A DNA stretch of 64,000 nucleotides from Planctomycetota bacterium (GTDB lineage Bacteria > Planctomycetota > Phycisphaerae > UBA1845 > PWPN01), in NCBI GenBank assembly GCA_022711465.1, contig JAKLEZ010000023.1:37153-101152 (forward strand). The letters run 5' to 3'. This document shows, piece after piece, positions 17,401 through 26,199 of this stretch. A program made the position numbers and the translations under genes. The notes under the pieces are model-generated. The model did no database searches. It was given only the letters and a program-made list of their open reading frames with translations, and was not told the origin of the DNA. Position 1 is the stretch's first letter; every line of letters begins with the position of its first letter.

Positions 17401-19326
17401 TTTCTTCTGTGCTTCCGCTTCCGCCAGTTTCTGCGCTGCGGCCGCAGCCTGAGTCTGTGCCGCCTGCTCGCCTTGCTGTGCCTGGGCCAGCGCGGCTGCG
17501 GCATCTGCCGCTGCTCTGCGTTTGGCAGCAGCCTGGGTCGCCGCCTGAATCTTCTCCTCCGCGGCCTTCGCTGAATCCTGGGCCGCCTTCTCGGCAGCCT
17601 CCGAGGCCGCAGTAGCGGCGGTGATCTGGTTCTTGGCGTTCGCCAAAGCAGTGTCGGCCAGTTTCTTCTGAGCCGTCGCCCGAGCCAACTTCTGCGCCAC
17701 GGCGTTGGCGAGATTCTGTGCGTTTTGCTGGGCCGTCTGAGGTTGAGCGAGCGCCGCCTTCGCCGCGTCGGCCGCCTTGCGTTTCGCGGTGGCATCGGCC
17801 GCGGCCTGTTTCCTCTGCTCCTCCGAGCTGCCGGCACGCTCGGCCATCGCTTTTGCCGTCGCCTCCGCTCCCCGCGCGGCCTGCTCGGCCGGCTGGGTAG
17901 CCGCCGTGGTGGCGGCCGCCTGGTTCTTGGCACCGGCCAGGGCCTCGTCTGCCGCCTTCTTCCGCGCGGGAGCGTCGGCCATGCTCTTCACGGCCGCGCC
18001 GACCTGTACCCGGGCCTGCTGCTGATTCTTCTGTGCCTGGGCCAAGGCGGCCTGTGCGGTGTCGGCTGCTTTACGCTTCGCCTCGGCATCATCCGCGGTC
18101 TTCTTCTTGTCTTCCGGGGATTTCGTAGCGTCCCTGGAACTCGCGTTGGCAGCGGCCTCCGCCGCCTGAGCGGTCTGCTCCGCCGACTGATAAGCACCGA
18201 TGTCAGCGGCCACCTGGCTATTGGCGTTTGCCAGGGCACCGTCGGCCGCCTTCTTCTGAGCCTCTGCGTCCGCCAGTCGCTTCGCGGCGGCAGCGGCCTG
18301 GGCCTGCGCCGCTTGCTCATTCTGCTGCGCCTGGGTCATGGCGGTCTTAGCCGCGTCGACGGCCTTGCGCTTGGCGACAGCGTCGGCCACGGCCTGCTGC
18401 TTCTCCGCTTCAGAGACCGCCTTCGCATTCGCTTCAGCAGTCACTGCGGCCTCATCAGCCGCTTTGAAAGCAGCCGTTGCGGCCGCGAACTGGTTCTTCA
18501 CGCTGGCCAGGGCATCGTCGGCCGCCTTCTTCTGAGCCTCTGCATCTTTCAGCTTCTGAGGGGCGGCGTTAACCTGAGCCGTCGCCTGCTGCTCGTTCTG
18601 CTGTGCCCGGGTCAGGGTGGCCTTGGCGGCGTCGGCGGATCTGCGCAAGGCGGTCGCCTGGGCGGTGGCCTTCTTGGCTTCGTCGTCGAGTTTGTTGGCC
18701 GCTTCCAACGCAACCTTGGCCGCGGCCTCTGCCTCCTTGGCTGCCTTCTCGGCCGCATCGTAAGCCTGCTGCAGGGGCATCGCGGCGGCTTTGGCATCGG
18801 CCAGGGCCTTATCCAGACCGGGCTTGGCGTTGGTCGCATCAGTCAGGGCCTTGGCGGCGTCGGGCACGTTGGCCTCGGCCTGCTTCAACTCCGCCGTGCC
18901 CGGATCGCCTGCCAGATTCTTCGCATCGGTGGCCTGCTGACGCTTCGCGTTGGCCGTCTTGCTCGCATTGGCGTATGCCGTGTCGGCCTTCTGCATCGCG
19001 TCCTTCAACGGGACGACCGCCGATTCCGCCTCCCGGGCCGCTTTCTCGGCGGCATCGTAGTCGGTCCTGGCTTTGGCTTCAGGGTCTATTGCGGGCCCTG
19101 TAGCGGCCGGCTTCGACTCGGACGTCGGTTGGGACCGCGGCGATGGCTTCGTTTCTGGCTTGGACGCCGGTTTGGTCGCGGGGCTTGCCGGCGCAGGTGC
19201 TGTTGCGGCGGCGGCTGTCGCAGCGGCAGGTTGAGTCGCCGGTTGCTCCGCAGCCACGGCTTGAGCGATCAGAAACGCGGAGAAGGCGAGCGCGAGGCTT
19301 CGGAGTGTCACACACTTGGTCGTCAT
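14482..19326 (-). CDS. DUF1549/DUF1553 protein with giant Ala-rich coiled-coil N-terminus
   Basis: About 1614 residues from ATG 19326, chosen because it gives a clean signal peptide (LRSLALAFSAFLIAQAVAA); ATGs at 19386 and 19380 are alternatives. Residues about 26-75 are Pro/Thr/Ala-rich. About 80-1080 are a low-complexity Ala/Lys/Gln coiled coil built from degenerate units of about 85-100 residues (recurring KRKAADAA, LAEAEAQKKAADAALANAKN and KSPEDKKK). DUF1549 follows from about 1097 (NPIDDLVFAKLKALGIQP, RRAYLDLTGKLP) and DUF1553 from about 1345 (NRTWAWAMGRG, TSTTYQLSS). The usual cytochrome-like N-terminus of this family is absent. It is probably the first gene of the trio operon. Its function is unknown. 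Confidence 0.85.
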   Translation of the reverse strand: MTTKCVTLRSLALAFSAFLIAQAVAAEQPATQPAAATAAAATAPAPASPATKPASKPETKPSPRSQPTSESKPAATGPAIDPEAKARTDYDAAEKAAREAESAVVPLKDAMQKADTAYANASKTANAKRQQATDAKNLAGDPGTAELKQAEANVPDAAKALTDATNAKPGLDKALADAKAAAMPLQQAYDAAEKAAKEAEAAAKVALEAANKLDDEAKKATAQATALRRSADAAKATLTRAQQNEQQATAQVNAAPQKLKDAEAQKKAADDALASVKNQFAAATAAFKAADEAAVTAEANAKAVSEAEKQQAVADAVAKRKAVDAAKTAMTQAQQNEQAAQAQAAAAAKRLADAEAQKKAADGALANANSQVAADIGAYQSAEQTAQAAEAAANASSRDATKSPEDKKKTADDAEAKRKAADTAQAALAQAQKNQQQARVQVGAAVKSMADAPARKKAADEALAGAKNQAAATTAATQPAEQAARGAEATAKAMAERAGSSEEQRKQAAADATAKRKAADAAKAALAQPQTAQQNAQNLANAVAQKLARATAQKKLADTALANAKNQITAATAASEAAEKAAQDSAKAAEEKIQAATQAAAKRRAAADAAAALAQAQQGEQAAQTQAAAAAQKLAEAEAQKKAADAAAANAKNQVSAAAAATQPAEQAALVAENNAKAVSEADKQQAAADADAKRKVAGAAKTALTQAQQNEQQATAQAAAAAQKLAGVEPQKKAADEALANANKQVAAAIGAYQTAEQAAQAAETSADTTSKDPAKSPEDKKKAADDAAAKRKAADAAQTALTQAQQSQQQARVKVSTAAKDLADAPAQKKAADDALASAKNQVSAAAAATQPAEKAAQDTAKIAEAKKAAASEAAAKRKAATDAAAALAQAKQSEQAMQSQAAAAARKLAEAEAQKKAADAALANAKNQVTAAMAANQAAQEAGKEPVRLEAASKQAAADAAAKRKAADAAKAALTPVQQKLDEAAVKANTVAQDLTRAEARKKSAEEGLENLKKRIAAAKQTNQADEQAAKEAEAAAVPLKAEAEKTRAAYTAAVKIADDRRALADQAKANLYRLVAARQVASLTESPEPPKPTNPIDDLVFAKLKALGIQPVLCSDAVFIRRAYLDLTGKLPKAEEAKAFIQSPDKNKRVDLIGRLLDQPAHIDYWAMKWSDILRVKAEFPVKVWPNAAQAYHRWLWEAVAQNKPYDRFARELLTSNGSNFRVGPVNFYRAIQDRTPEGTAAVVGLAFMGTRAVLWPKDRLAGMAPFFSQVGYKPTSEWKEEIVFWDPLKAVTVPGNTAPGVDAVAKAVTATNQIPQALAQPLSENGPIVATFPDGTKATIPPDRDPREVFADWLIRPENPWFTKNIVNRTWAWAMGRGIIHEPDDIRDDNPPSNPELLAYLEKELVANHYDLKALKRLIFTSTTYQLSSVPRFKGPEARANFASYLLRRVEAEVLIDALNEITGTSELYTSAVPEPFTYIPNDMSAVALADGSITSSFLTMFGRSSRSTGMETERVNELASTQWLHMLNSASIQSKLQNGPKLAATLSSSDKTNEIAERLYLTILSRLPTDADVKAVEEYAKTGVTKGRDMWIDVAWALINSPEFLLRH

Positions 19327-19452
19327 TGCCACCGCCTTCTCATCCAGCGGCTTCAGCCGCTCCAGGATCTCGTCCCGCATTGTCATTGATCCCCGGAATT
19401 GCCGACATATCGCCCCGGCGCAGCCTGAGCAGGCCGTCTTGCTTCCAGCGGT

Positions 19453-19461
19453 ATTATAACC
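19453..19461 (-). promoter_or_regulatory. Candidate -10 for the DUF1549 operon
   Basis: On the minus strand GGTTATAAT lies about 130 bp before ATG 19326 (67 bp before 19386). It contains TATAAT. No convincing -35 is seen. Confidence 0.35.
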
Positions 19462-19832
19462 GACCCGCCCGACGGGCGGCGCATCCAGGCCCTTGCCGGC
19501 ATACTCACCACACCCGGCGCGAGTGGTCACGGAACAGAATCATCGTACGGCACGCTTCCACGCGCCGGAAAGCGTGCGGCCGACGAAAGTCGACCAACAG
19601 ACCGCCACGTTCGGCCGAATTACACGAAAGGGCTCCGACAACAGTCGCATGCAGTTTGCTGAGGCATCCCATCTCCCACCTCTCCTCTTCAACCTCCGTG
19701 ACCTTGCGGTCATCTCCGCAAGCGATGTGACGTCCACTACCCTGACATCGCGCAGACTCCCTCGTCCTCGCGCGCTGCAAAAGTACCTTTGACCCACGAC
19801 CATCGGTCCTTTCACGAGTCGCCGTCGATTTC

Positions 19833-20080
19833 TTACCTGACCTGCCGCAACCGTCCCAGAACACGCGACTTGGCGATCCACACCGCGTTGACCGTCAGAC
19901 CCAGATTCTCCGCGACCTCCTCCACCGGCCATTCCTCAAGGGACGTACAGCTCAAACGCCCTGAACGTCGGACCATCAACCTGCCCCCGGACTGTCTCCA
20001 TGCACTCGGCCAGAACCGAGACCGCTCCCACTCCTCCTCGAACACGTCCGGCCCGCGAGCACTGTCGCAGGGCCGGATAC
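19833..20080 (-). pseudogene. ECF-type sigma factor, frameshifted C-terminal remnant
   Basis: Three stretches on the minus strand join into one sigma region 2/4-like tail only if the frame changes twice: DVFEEEWERS, then ECMETVRGQVDGPTFRAFEL, then EEWPVEEVAENLGLTVNAVW followed by IAKSRVLGRLRQVR. The last part is the sigma-4 helix-turn-helix that reads -35 elements. The N-terminal sigma-2 region is not found upstream. It is therefore a decayed gene. Confidence 0.7.
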
Positions 20081-20141
20081 GAACCAGGCGCCGGGCACAG
20101 AACCCGGACGCGTGGCTGCCTGCCTGCGAAGGTTCCGATAT

Positions 20142-20149
20142 GGTATACT
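20142..20149 (+). promoter_or_regulatory. GGTATACT -10-like element upstream of the GHL10 gene
   Basis: GGTATACT preceded by TAT, 54 bp before the ATG at 20204. It is one of several GGTAYAMT sites in this window. The -35 is unclear. Confidence 0.35.
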
Positions 20150-20203
20150 TGAGACATCGCGGAGTATCGCCGACCGTTGGCCCGGACCGCTCTCGTGACT
20201 GTG

Positions 20204-22717
20204 ATGACCAGAGCCGCATCAGTCATTCGGATTGCCGTGTTTGCCGCCGGCCTGATTCTGCCCACGGCCGGCTCACTTGGCCAGACCCCCGAGTTCCGCG
20301 CCATGTGGGTCTCACGATTCGAATGGCCCGACACCGACCCGGCGACCTGCAAAGCGACGATCGATGCGGTCATGGAGAACCTGAAGGCCAACAACTTCAA
20401 TGCCGTCTTCTTTCAGATCCGAGGCCAGTGTGACACGCTGTACCCATCGCCGGAGGAGGTCTGGTCGCTCCTGGTGGGCGGCGCGGATCCCGGCTGGAAC
20501 CCTCTTGCCTATGCGCTCAGCGCCGCTCATGCCAACGGCATCGAGTTCCACGCGTACATCAATACGCAAACCTGCTGGCGCGGTTCCGGCGGATACACCC
20601 TGCCCGCCAACCCGAACCACCTGTTCTACAGCCACTGCAACGCCGCCGATCCGGATCACCACGACTGGCTGATCTGCGGTTCACAAGGTACGCCGGTACA
20701 GTGGAGCGGAGGCTACGTGTGGATGGCCCCGGGCATCCCTGATTTCCAGGCCTACTGGCGCCGGCAGGTGATGCACGTTGTGCAGGATTACGAGGTCGAT
20801 GGCGTTCACTTCGACTACATCCGCACGCCCGGCGCAATGTACTCCTACGATCCGATCAGCCGGGCCCGACAGGCAAGCCCGCAAAGCAACCCCGACAATC
20901 TGGAGTTCGGCGCGTGGACGGCCGACCAGATCACCCGGATGGTCCGCGACATCTACGCCCAGGTGATGGCGGTCAAACCGGCGGTCAAGGTCAGCGCCGC
21001 GGTCTTCTCCAACCCGAACACCGCCCCGTCCAGCGTCTACCAGGACGCCCTTGTGTGGGCACAGACCGGCGGCATGGACATACTCGTCCCCATGATGTAC
21101 TACGCTGGCGGGGCCGGCTCCGGATGGGATACGACGCTGCAGACGTGGCTGGCTGGAAGCGCGGGCCGGCACGTGGTCGCCGGTCACAGCACCGAACAGG
21201 GTGTCGCCGGACTCCTGGGCCAGGTCGACGTGGCGCGTACGCGCGGCGCCCAGGGTACCAGCGTCTTCTCCTACAGTTCGTTCACAGGCTGGAGCGACTA
21301 TCTGACCAACGTCCACCAGCAGCCCGTCTCCACGCCCGCCATGACCTGGAAGAGCAGTCCGACCACCGGCATCATCTACGGATATGTGAAGGATGCCTCG
21401 GGGACGCCGATCGTCGATGCACAGCTTGTGCGATCCGGCTCGACCTATAAGGCCTTGTCGAGCGGCGACGGGCTCTACTCTTTCCTGCTTGTGCCGCCAG
21501 GCACCTGCACCTTGACCGTTTCACACATCGGGTACGAGCCGGCCGATCCGGTGAGCGTTTCGGTGACCGCGGGCGGGGTGGTACGTCAGGACATCACGCT
21601 CGGCTCCCTGCTGCCGCCTCTTATCGCGCCGGTCACCCCTAATCCCGATTTCGCGACTCGAAACCTGACATATACACGCCAGTTGACATTGAGCCGGGGC
21701 ACCGCGGAGTCCTGGACTCTGCTTCAGGGGCCCGACGGCACAAGCCTCAATCGCGGCACCGGCTGCGTTCAGTGGGTACCCCTGCCCTGCAATGCGGGAA
21801 GTCCGGTGACGTTCGCTGTTCGAGTATCCAGCACCGCCGGAACCGACGACGAAACCTGGACCGTGCAGGTGCAGGCGCAGCCGCCCTGCTCGACGTTCAA
21901 CCTGACCGGTTTCGAAGACTACGCCAACGGCACGAGGGTTGTGTTCAAGACTCCTCGGAGCAGTAATACATACACCCATCTGGCGACGACGCCAAATGTC
22001 GCCCAGGTCACCGATGCGGTCCCTGGGCTCAGTGGCAACAAGTGCTACGTTCTTCAGTGGCAATATGTGGATGCCACCAAGCAGCGATGGGCTCGCGTCA
22101 CGACGTCGAACGCTCCCAACATTCCCAACCCGACCGTGCAACTGGATCGCCCCATCCGTCTGCGCCTGCGCCTCGACAGCGGTCGCCTTCGTCTGGCTCT
22201 GGGCATTCGCGAAACCGGTACCACCGCCGACTTGGGCGGCGACGGCGGAACGAGCGGCAGCATAGAGTTTCTCGGCGCGGCAACGAAACTCAGCGACGCG
22301 CCGCAGGGCGTCCTCGTGGAGCCGATGGAGGGGGTCTGGCAGACCCTTATCTTCGATCCACGGCGCGACCCTATCGTGGCATACACGGGTGATAGCGTCC
22401 TGAGCTCTGCCAGCAACAAGGGTACCCTCGAATGTCTGGCGTTCTCGTATGTCGACAGCGTCGGACCATTCACCGTCTACCTCGATGATGTTGACTTCGT
22501 GTGCGATACGCCCGGCGATTTCGACTATGACGAAGATGTTGACCAGGGCGACTTCGGACACTTCCAGGCCTGTCTTGGCACGACTGGTGCCACGGCGGCA
22601 GCTCTGGGCGATTGCCGTTCCTCCGATTTCGATCGGGACGGCGATGTGGACACCGTCGATTTCGGCGGGTTCCAGTGCTGTTTCAACGGCGCCGACCAGC
22701 CGGCAGGATGCCGGTAG
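20204..22717 (+). CDS. GHL10-type glycoside hydrolase with CarboxypepD-like and EF-hand tail
   Basis: 837 residues. A signal peptide (VIRIAVFAAGLILPTAG) is followed by a glycosyl-hydrolase-like 10 domain (FenI/DUF187 type): EFRAMWVSRFEW, FNAVFFQIRGQCDTLYPS, GIEFHAYINTQTCW, YEVDGVHFDYIRTPG, ILVPMMYYAGG. Residues about 389-465 form a carboxypeptidase-regulatory-like beta domain (GYVKDASGTPIVDAQL). Residues about 771-837 are an EF-hand/dockerin-like tail with paired DFDYDEDVDQGDF and DFDRDGDVDTVDF motifs. The frame opens at TTG 20177, but ATG 20204 starts directly before the signal peptide. It probably acts on peptidoglycan or polysaccharide outside the cell. Confidence 0.85.
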   Translation: MTRAASVIRIAVFAAGLILPTAGSLGQTPEFRAMWVSRFEWPDTDPATCKATIDAVMENLKANNFNAVFFQIRGQCDTLYPSPEEVWSLLVGGADPGWNPLAYALSAAHANGIEFHAYINTQTCWRGSGGYTLPANPNHLFYSHCNAADPDHHDWLICGSQGTPVQWSGGYVWMAPGIPDFQAYWRRQVMHVVQDYEVDGVHFDYIRTPGAMYSYDPISRARQASPQSNPDNLEFGAWTADQITRMVRDIYAQVMAVKPAVKVSAAVFSNPNTAPSSVYQDALVWAQTGGMDILVPMMYYAGGAGSGWDTTLQTWLAGSAGRHVVAGHSTEQGVAGLLGQVDVARTRGAQGTSVFSYSSFTGWSDYLTNVHQQPVSTPAMTWKSSPTTGIIYGYVKDASGTPIVDAQLVRSGSTYKALSSGDGLYSFLLVPPGTCTLTVSHIGYEPADPVSVSVTAGGVVRQDITLGSLLPPLIAPVTPNPDFATRNLTYTRQLTLSRGTAESWTLLQGPDGTSLNRGTGCVQWVPLPCNAGSPVTFAVRVSSTAGTDDETWTVQVQAQPPCSTFNLTGFEDYANGTRVVFKTPRSSNTYTHLATTPNVAQVTDAVPGLSGNKCYVLQWQYVDATKQRWARVTTSNAPNIPNPTVQLDRPIRLRLRLDSGRLRLALGIRETGTTADLGGDGGTSGSIEFLGAATKLSDAPQGVLVEPMEGVWQTLIFDPRRDPIVAYTGDSVLSSASNKGTLECLAFSYVDSVGPFTVYLDDVDFVCDTPGDFDYDEDVDQGDFGHFQACLGTTGATAAALGDCRSSDFDRDGDVDTVDFGGFQCCFNGADQPAGCR

Positions 22718-22961
22718 GGCGAGCTCAAGCGGCCCCCGTTGTCTCGCTCCCGCGACTCCGACAGTTAACAGCCTCAACCTTTGACAATCGCAGCTTGGGA
22801 TGTTTGCACTTAAGGGCATTGCCGTCGGCATGATCCTGCTCTTTCCGGATCGCATAGAGATTCATGGAACCGCTACTGGCGCTTTTCTGGCGGTTCGGCA
22901 GCCGGGAACGTGATCAGGATAGAGCAGCCGGAGATCAAGCGTCGGATTTAACACTGCCTGT

Positions 22962-23035
22962 CCGGGTCAGGAGTAATCCTACAACCAGAGAGCGACCTCC
23001 TGCATGCAGAATTGCGGTTTCTGGCTGCGTGATGG
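22962..23035 (-). repeat. Dispersed ~75-bp intergenic repeat, copy 1
   Basis: It has the same order of blocks as copies at 40522-40596 and 42532-42606, in inverse orientation: GTCCGGGTCAGGAGTAATCC, CAACCAGAGAGCGACCTCCT, CTGCATGCAG and TTTCTGGCTGCGTGATG. It is non-coding; short frames through it are not genes. A partial fourth copy is at 39449. Confidence 0.85.
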
Positions 23036-23163
23036 CGTCGGTTGCACGTGGCCCAACCGCCACGGCTTACCGGCGGTTGCGTGCTGATCCTCAAGAAAGC
23101 CCGAGTTGCAGGCTGGCGGCGGAGTGGGGACAATAAGGACCGTCGCATTTAAGGAGTCACCAC

Positions 23164-23868
23164 ATGTCACGACTCGCACTCGTTCCGTTGTTGTCGTTCC
23201 TCGTGCTCTGCGTTTCGGCATGCTCCAACGTCCACCGCCCTTCCACTTCAACTCCCCAGGCGAGCGCGCCCGTGAACCCTACTAGCGGGGAGACCGAGAC
23301 CAATTCGTCCCCGGCCGGTATGCAGGTCAGTCCCCCGCCAGCAGACTCTAACCACTTTGATGGCCAGTTGCCCAATGGCGGCCGTTACGTGGGTGCGATT
23401 CGCGATGGAAAGCCGAACGGCATCGGGACATGCACATGGCCCGATGGCCGCAAATACAGCGGGGCATGGGTCAATGGAAAACGAGAAGGCCAAGGCGTGC
23501 AGGTCAGCCCGGACGGTGCGAAATATGATGGTGAGTGGCGTGACGACAAGCCTCACGGGCACGGCATTGCGACGGGGCCGAAGGGGAATTACGAAGGCGA
23601 CTATGAGAATGGCCAACGCTCTGGCCGGGGTATTTTCCGGTGGCCGGACGGTGGAGTTTACGAGGGTGAGTGGAAGAACGACAAGCCCAACGGGCGTGGT
23701 GTATCAACTTCTGCCTTTGGCGCAAAATACGATGGCGAATGGAAAGACGGCCAGCCTCACGGATTCGGCAAAATGACTTCCCCGGACGGCAGAGTCCACG
23801 AGGGCCAGTGGCAGGACGGCAGGTCCGGAGGGGGACGCACCACACCCCCGGCAAGTCAACCGACGTGA
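23164..23868 (+). CDS. MORN-repeat lipoprotein
   Basis: 234 residues. The lipoprotein signal peptide ends in the lipobox VSAC (Cys20). A Ser/Thr/Pro-rich linker to about residue 65 is followed by about seven MORN repeats (YVGAIRDGKPNGIGTCTWPD, YEGEWKNDKPNGRGV and similar). MORN repeats form elongated beta hairpins and often bind lipids or proteins; here an outer-surface or periplasmic scaffold is inferred. The start follows AAGGAG by 9 nt. The gene stands alone. Confidence 0.88.
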   Translation: MSRLALVPLLSFLVLCVSACSNVHRPSTSTPQASAPVNPTSGETETNSSPAGMQVSPPPADSNHFDGQLPNGGRYVGAIRDGKPNGIGTCTWPDGRKYSGAWVNGKREGQGVQVSPDGAKYDGEWRDDKPHGHGIATGPKGNYEGDYENGQRSGRGIFRWPDGGVYEGEWKNDKPNGRGVSTSAFGAKYDGEWKDGQPHGFGKMTSPDGRVHEGQWQDGRSGGGRTTPPASQPT

Positions 23869-23908
23869 GTCGCACGCAGCAGGTGGAGCTTGCTTCTTGA
23901 AAGCAGTC

Positions 23909-24322
23909 TTACCTGCGAGGTTTGTCCCTGATGATGCTGATAACTCGGTGACGAGGGCGTGGCTGGGCTCGTCTGGGTGGAGACATCCTCTTCGCCTTGA
24001 ATGACGAGTCGTCCCCCTGATGGAAGAAGATGCGACCGGCCAGCATCTCGGGCGTCTCCAGAACGGCCCACCCTCTTCCCATTGCAGGATCGCACTCATC
24101 GCTGCTTTCCCACGACCATTCCACGGCGGGCTTGCCGTGACGTTCGCTGGGCCGGTAATCGATGCATCCCCGAACCAGGCCGAACTGGAATTGTCCGATT
24201 CCGTTCCCCTCGAATAGGATGAACGCCTTGACCTCCATGTCGAGGTAGTCCTGGTCCCACATCTCCATCTCGGTGATGCGCCATCGCCCCAGGAACTCGT
24301 TCCGCTCAAGTCTTCGTGGCAT
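23909..24322 (-). CDS. Conserved hypothetical protein (WRITEMEMWDQD type)
   Basis: About 137 residues. The core LGRWRITEMEMWDQDYLDME, GIGQFQFGLVRGCIDYRPSE and GRGWAVLETPEMLAGRIFFH matches a widespread small family of unknown function that I recall from many bacteria, with a beta-rich single domain. ATG 24322 gives the usual short lead (MPRRLERNEFLGRW). It overlaps the stop of the upstream gene 24306-24581 by 17 nt, suggesting coupling. Confidence 0.7.
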   Translation of the reverse strand: MPRRLERNEFLGRWRITEMEMWDQDYLDMEVKAFILFEGNGIGQFQFGLVRGCIDYRPSERHGKPAVEWSWESSDECDPAMGRGWAVLETPEMLAGRIFFHQGDDSSFKAKRMSPPRRAQPRPRHRVISIIRDKPRR

Positions 24323-24581
24323 GATTTCGCATCGCTCCGTGATGATGAGTGTTGCCCGATGTGAATGAGGCAAGTTGGGAACCCCTCAACCCATCGATGG
24401 CCTCCTGAAGCGAAGCCACAACCCGCGTCGAGTGGTAGTACAGCCACGGAGCAACGCGCCCGCTGCACACGGTGACGACGATCTTGCCCCACTGGTGAGC
24501 TTGATACATCTCACAGGCGGTTCCCCAGCTTGGGCGTTCAGCCATGATCAACAGCGCATCCGACTCCCTGATGTCGGCCAA
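24306..24581 (-). pseudogene. C-terminal remnant of a nucleotide-sugar/deoxyribosyltransferase-like protein
   Basis: The frame has no ATG at its head, only TTG 24581, and an in-frame TAG lies five codons upstream. The product (ADIRESDALLIMAERPSWGT, then YQAHQWGKIVVTVCSG) resembles the second half of nucleoside 2-deoxyribosyltransferase-like alpha/beta domains. It lacks the first half with the conserved start, so it is probably truncated. The family assignment is tentative. Confidence 0.4.
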
Positions 24582-24671
24582 GCCGACGACCTTCTAAGCG
24601 ATGAGGCAACGTAGCCCCTAACCAGCCACGTGGGTAACCGTGACAGCGGGCTTGCGGAAGTGAGGTATGAC

Positions 24672-25010
24672 ATGGCGGAGCAGAAGGCGTACTATTCGGT
24701 GTTTGGATTGAAGGACGGGATCGTGTGGCTTGCGACACAACAGCGGAAACCGGTTCGATCTCGCACCTGGGGAAGACCGCAGATCGACGAAGACGGGATC
24801 TACAGCTGGTTCGTAGACAAGGTCGGTGATGGCGAGAATATGACAGATCAAGCGAAGGTTGCCAAGGGAACGACCATCGCAACGTGTCTGAACATGAAAC
24901 GTGTTGTCCGCGAACAAGTAGAACCCCGGCTCGCCGCATTGGCGCAACAGGTATCTGCCCTCCGAGTCCAGCTCAACAGGATCGAGCAGAAGCTCGGCGA
25001 GAAGGAATAG
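24672..25010 (+). CDS. Small protein of unknown function with C-terminal coiled coil
   Basis: 112 residues from ATG 24672 (MAEQKAYYSVFGLKDGIVWL). I do not recognise it. The N-terminal half is mixed alpha/beta. The last 40 residues (VEPRLAALAQQVSALRVQLN) have heptads typical of a dimeric coiled coil. The frame opens earlier at 24630, but codons before the chosen start look unlike the rest. It may be a DNA-binding or adaptor protein of the island; this is a guess. Confidence 0.5.
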   Translation: MAEQKAYYSVFGLKDGIVWLATQQRKPVRSRTWGRPQIDEDGIYSWFVDKVGDGENMTDQAKVAKGTTIATCLNMKRVVREQVEPRLAALAQQVSALRVQLNRIEQKLGEKE

Positions 25011-25201
25011 CAGGTGGCTGGGCCTCAGTTCTGACTACGTTCCCCAGGGGTGGGGCTGAATTCGGTGCCATATTCGGCTTGCGGGGGTGTACTCCCTCGT
25101 GCCTAGCCCCCACCCCTCGTCGGCTTAAGGTCGGTTTCTGCACGTTTACGGTGCATCCTGGAACCCCGCAATTCACAGGGCGCAATGGGGGGAGGGGCGG
25201 T

Positions 25202-25209
25202 GGTACAAT
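25202..25209 (+). promoter_or_regulatory. GGTACAAT -10-like element upstream of the PEP-CTERM gene
   Basis: TGGTACAAT lies 72 bp before the ATG at 25282 in an otherwise empty leader. It shares the GGTAYAMT pattern with other loci. Confidence 0.35.
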
Positions 25210-25281
25210 AGCGGAACACGGTCCGGCGGCGTAGCCGGGTCGAGGTAAAGTGGGACATGTCCGGTTGTGGGAGAGTGAGCC

Positions 25282-26199
25282 ATGGCAACATCGCGCAGTG
25301 GTCTTGCAGCCTTGTTCTTGTGCCTAGCCCTTGTAAGCGGACCCGCATTCGCCGCCCATCCGCAGATCACCGCTCCCTATGTCACCAGTTCCATCACCGT
25401 TGATGGCAGCGCTGCCGATTGGACGGCCGTGAAGGCCAGGCAGCAGGGCATCTCGTTCTATAAGGGCGATGGCCGCGCCGGTACCTCGGCCACGAATACC
25501 GGCACCACGATTTGCGGCACGATCAGTAGCGAAAACGATTGCCGCGTGGACCTCTGGGCCGCGCACGACGGCACCCATCTGTTTATCTTGGCCGAAGTGC
25601 GGGACGATGCCTATGAGCCGCTCAATTCGCAGGCACAGGGCAACATGGCCTATTTGGAGGACACGCTTCATCTCTACCTGGATTCAACCAACGCCCGGCA
25701 GGCCAACATCCCCGGTTCGCCGATTCAGAACCGCTACGGTTACGAGCAGTTCGGCATCAGCACCGATGGCAACATCTACGGTGAGAATGTTGACTTCAAC
25801 AACAGCACCTCTCCCCAGCGCCGTCTTGCCCCGTTGCGTTCCGCCCCCGATGGCCAGTACTGGCAGGCCAAGTGCCAATTCAGCCAACCCGGCCCCGGCT
25901 ACCTCTACACCTTTGAGGAGTCCATCCTCATGGCCGGACGGGCCGGCTACAACATGGCCCCTCTGACTCCCGGTTCCAGCTATGGCTTCAATGCCGAATT
26001 CTGCGACGCCGACAGCGGCATCCAGCTCCAAGGGTACATCTTCTGGTCGAGCTACAGCGCGATTGACGCCTGGAATCAGGAAAACCTCTGGGGCACTCTG
26101 AACCTGGCCCCAGTCCCGGAACCCGCTACGGTGGGTCTGCTCCTCTGGGGCGCGCTGCTGCTCCGCCGCACCCACAGACCCGGGACCGGCCGCGCATGA
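25282..26199 (+). CDS. PEP-CTERM protein with CBM9-like domain
   Basis: 305 residues. The signal peptide is LAALFLCLALVSGPAFA. Residues about 30-270 resemble family-9 carbohydrate-binding/DOMON-like domains (ITVDGSAADWTAV, RVDLWAAHDGTHLFILAEVR, YLEDTLHLYLD). The C-terminus is a PEP-CTERM sorting signal: VPEPATVGLLLWGALLLRRT plus a basic tail, the target of an exosortase (not in this window). Product export and surface or exopolysaccharide association are expected. GGGAG lies 8 nt before the ATG. Confidence 0.9.
   Translation: MATSRSGLAALFLCLALVSGPAFAAHPQITAPYVTSSITVDGSAADWTAVKARQQGISFYKGDGRAGTSATNTGTTICGTISSENDCRVDLWAAHDGTHLFILAEVRDDAYEPLNSQAQGNMAYLEDTLHLYLDSTNARQANIPGSPIQNRYGYEQFGISTDGNIYGENVDFNNSTSPQRRLAPLRSAPDGQYWQAKCQFSQPGPGYLYTFEESILMAGRAGYNMAPLTPGSSYGFNAEFCDADSGIQLQGYIFWSSYSAIDAWNQENLWGTLNLAPVPEPATVGLLLWGALLLRRTHRPGTGRA

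Noticed and set aside
22864..23136. 90-residue frame between the GHL10 and MORN genes
   Set aside because: It is read across the dispersed intergenic repeat and has no ribosome site.
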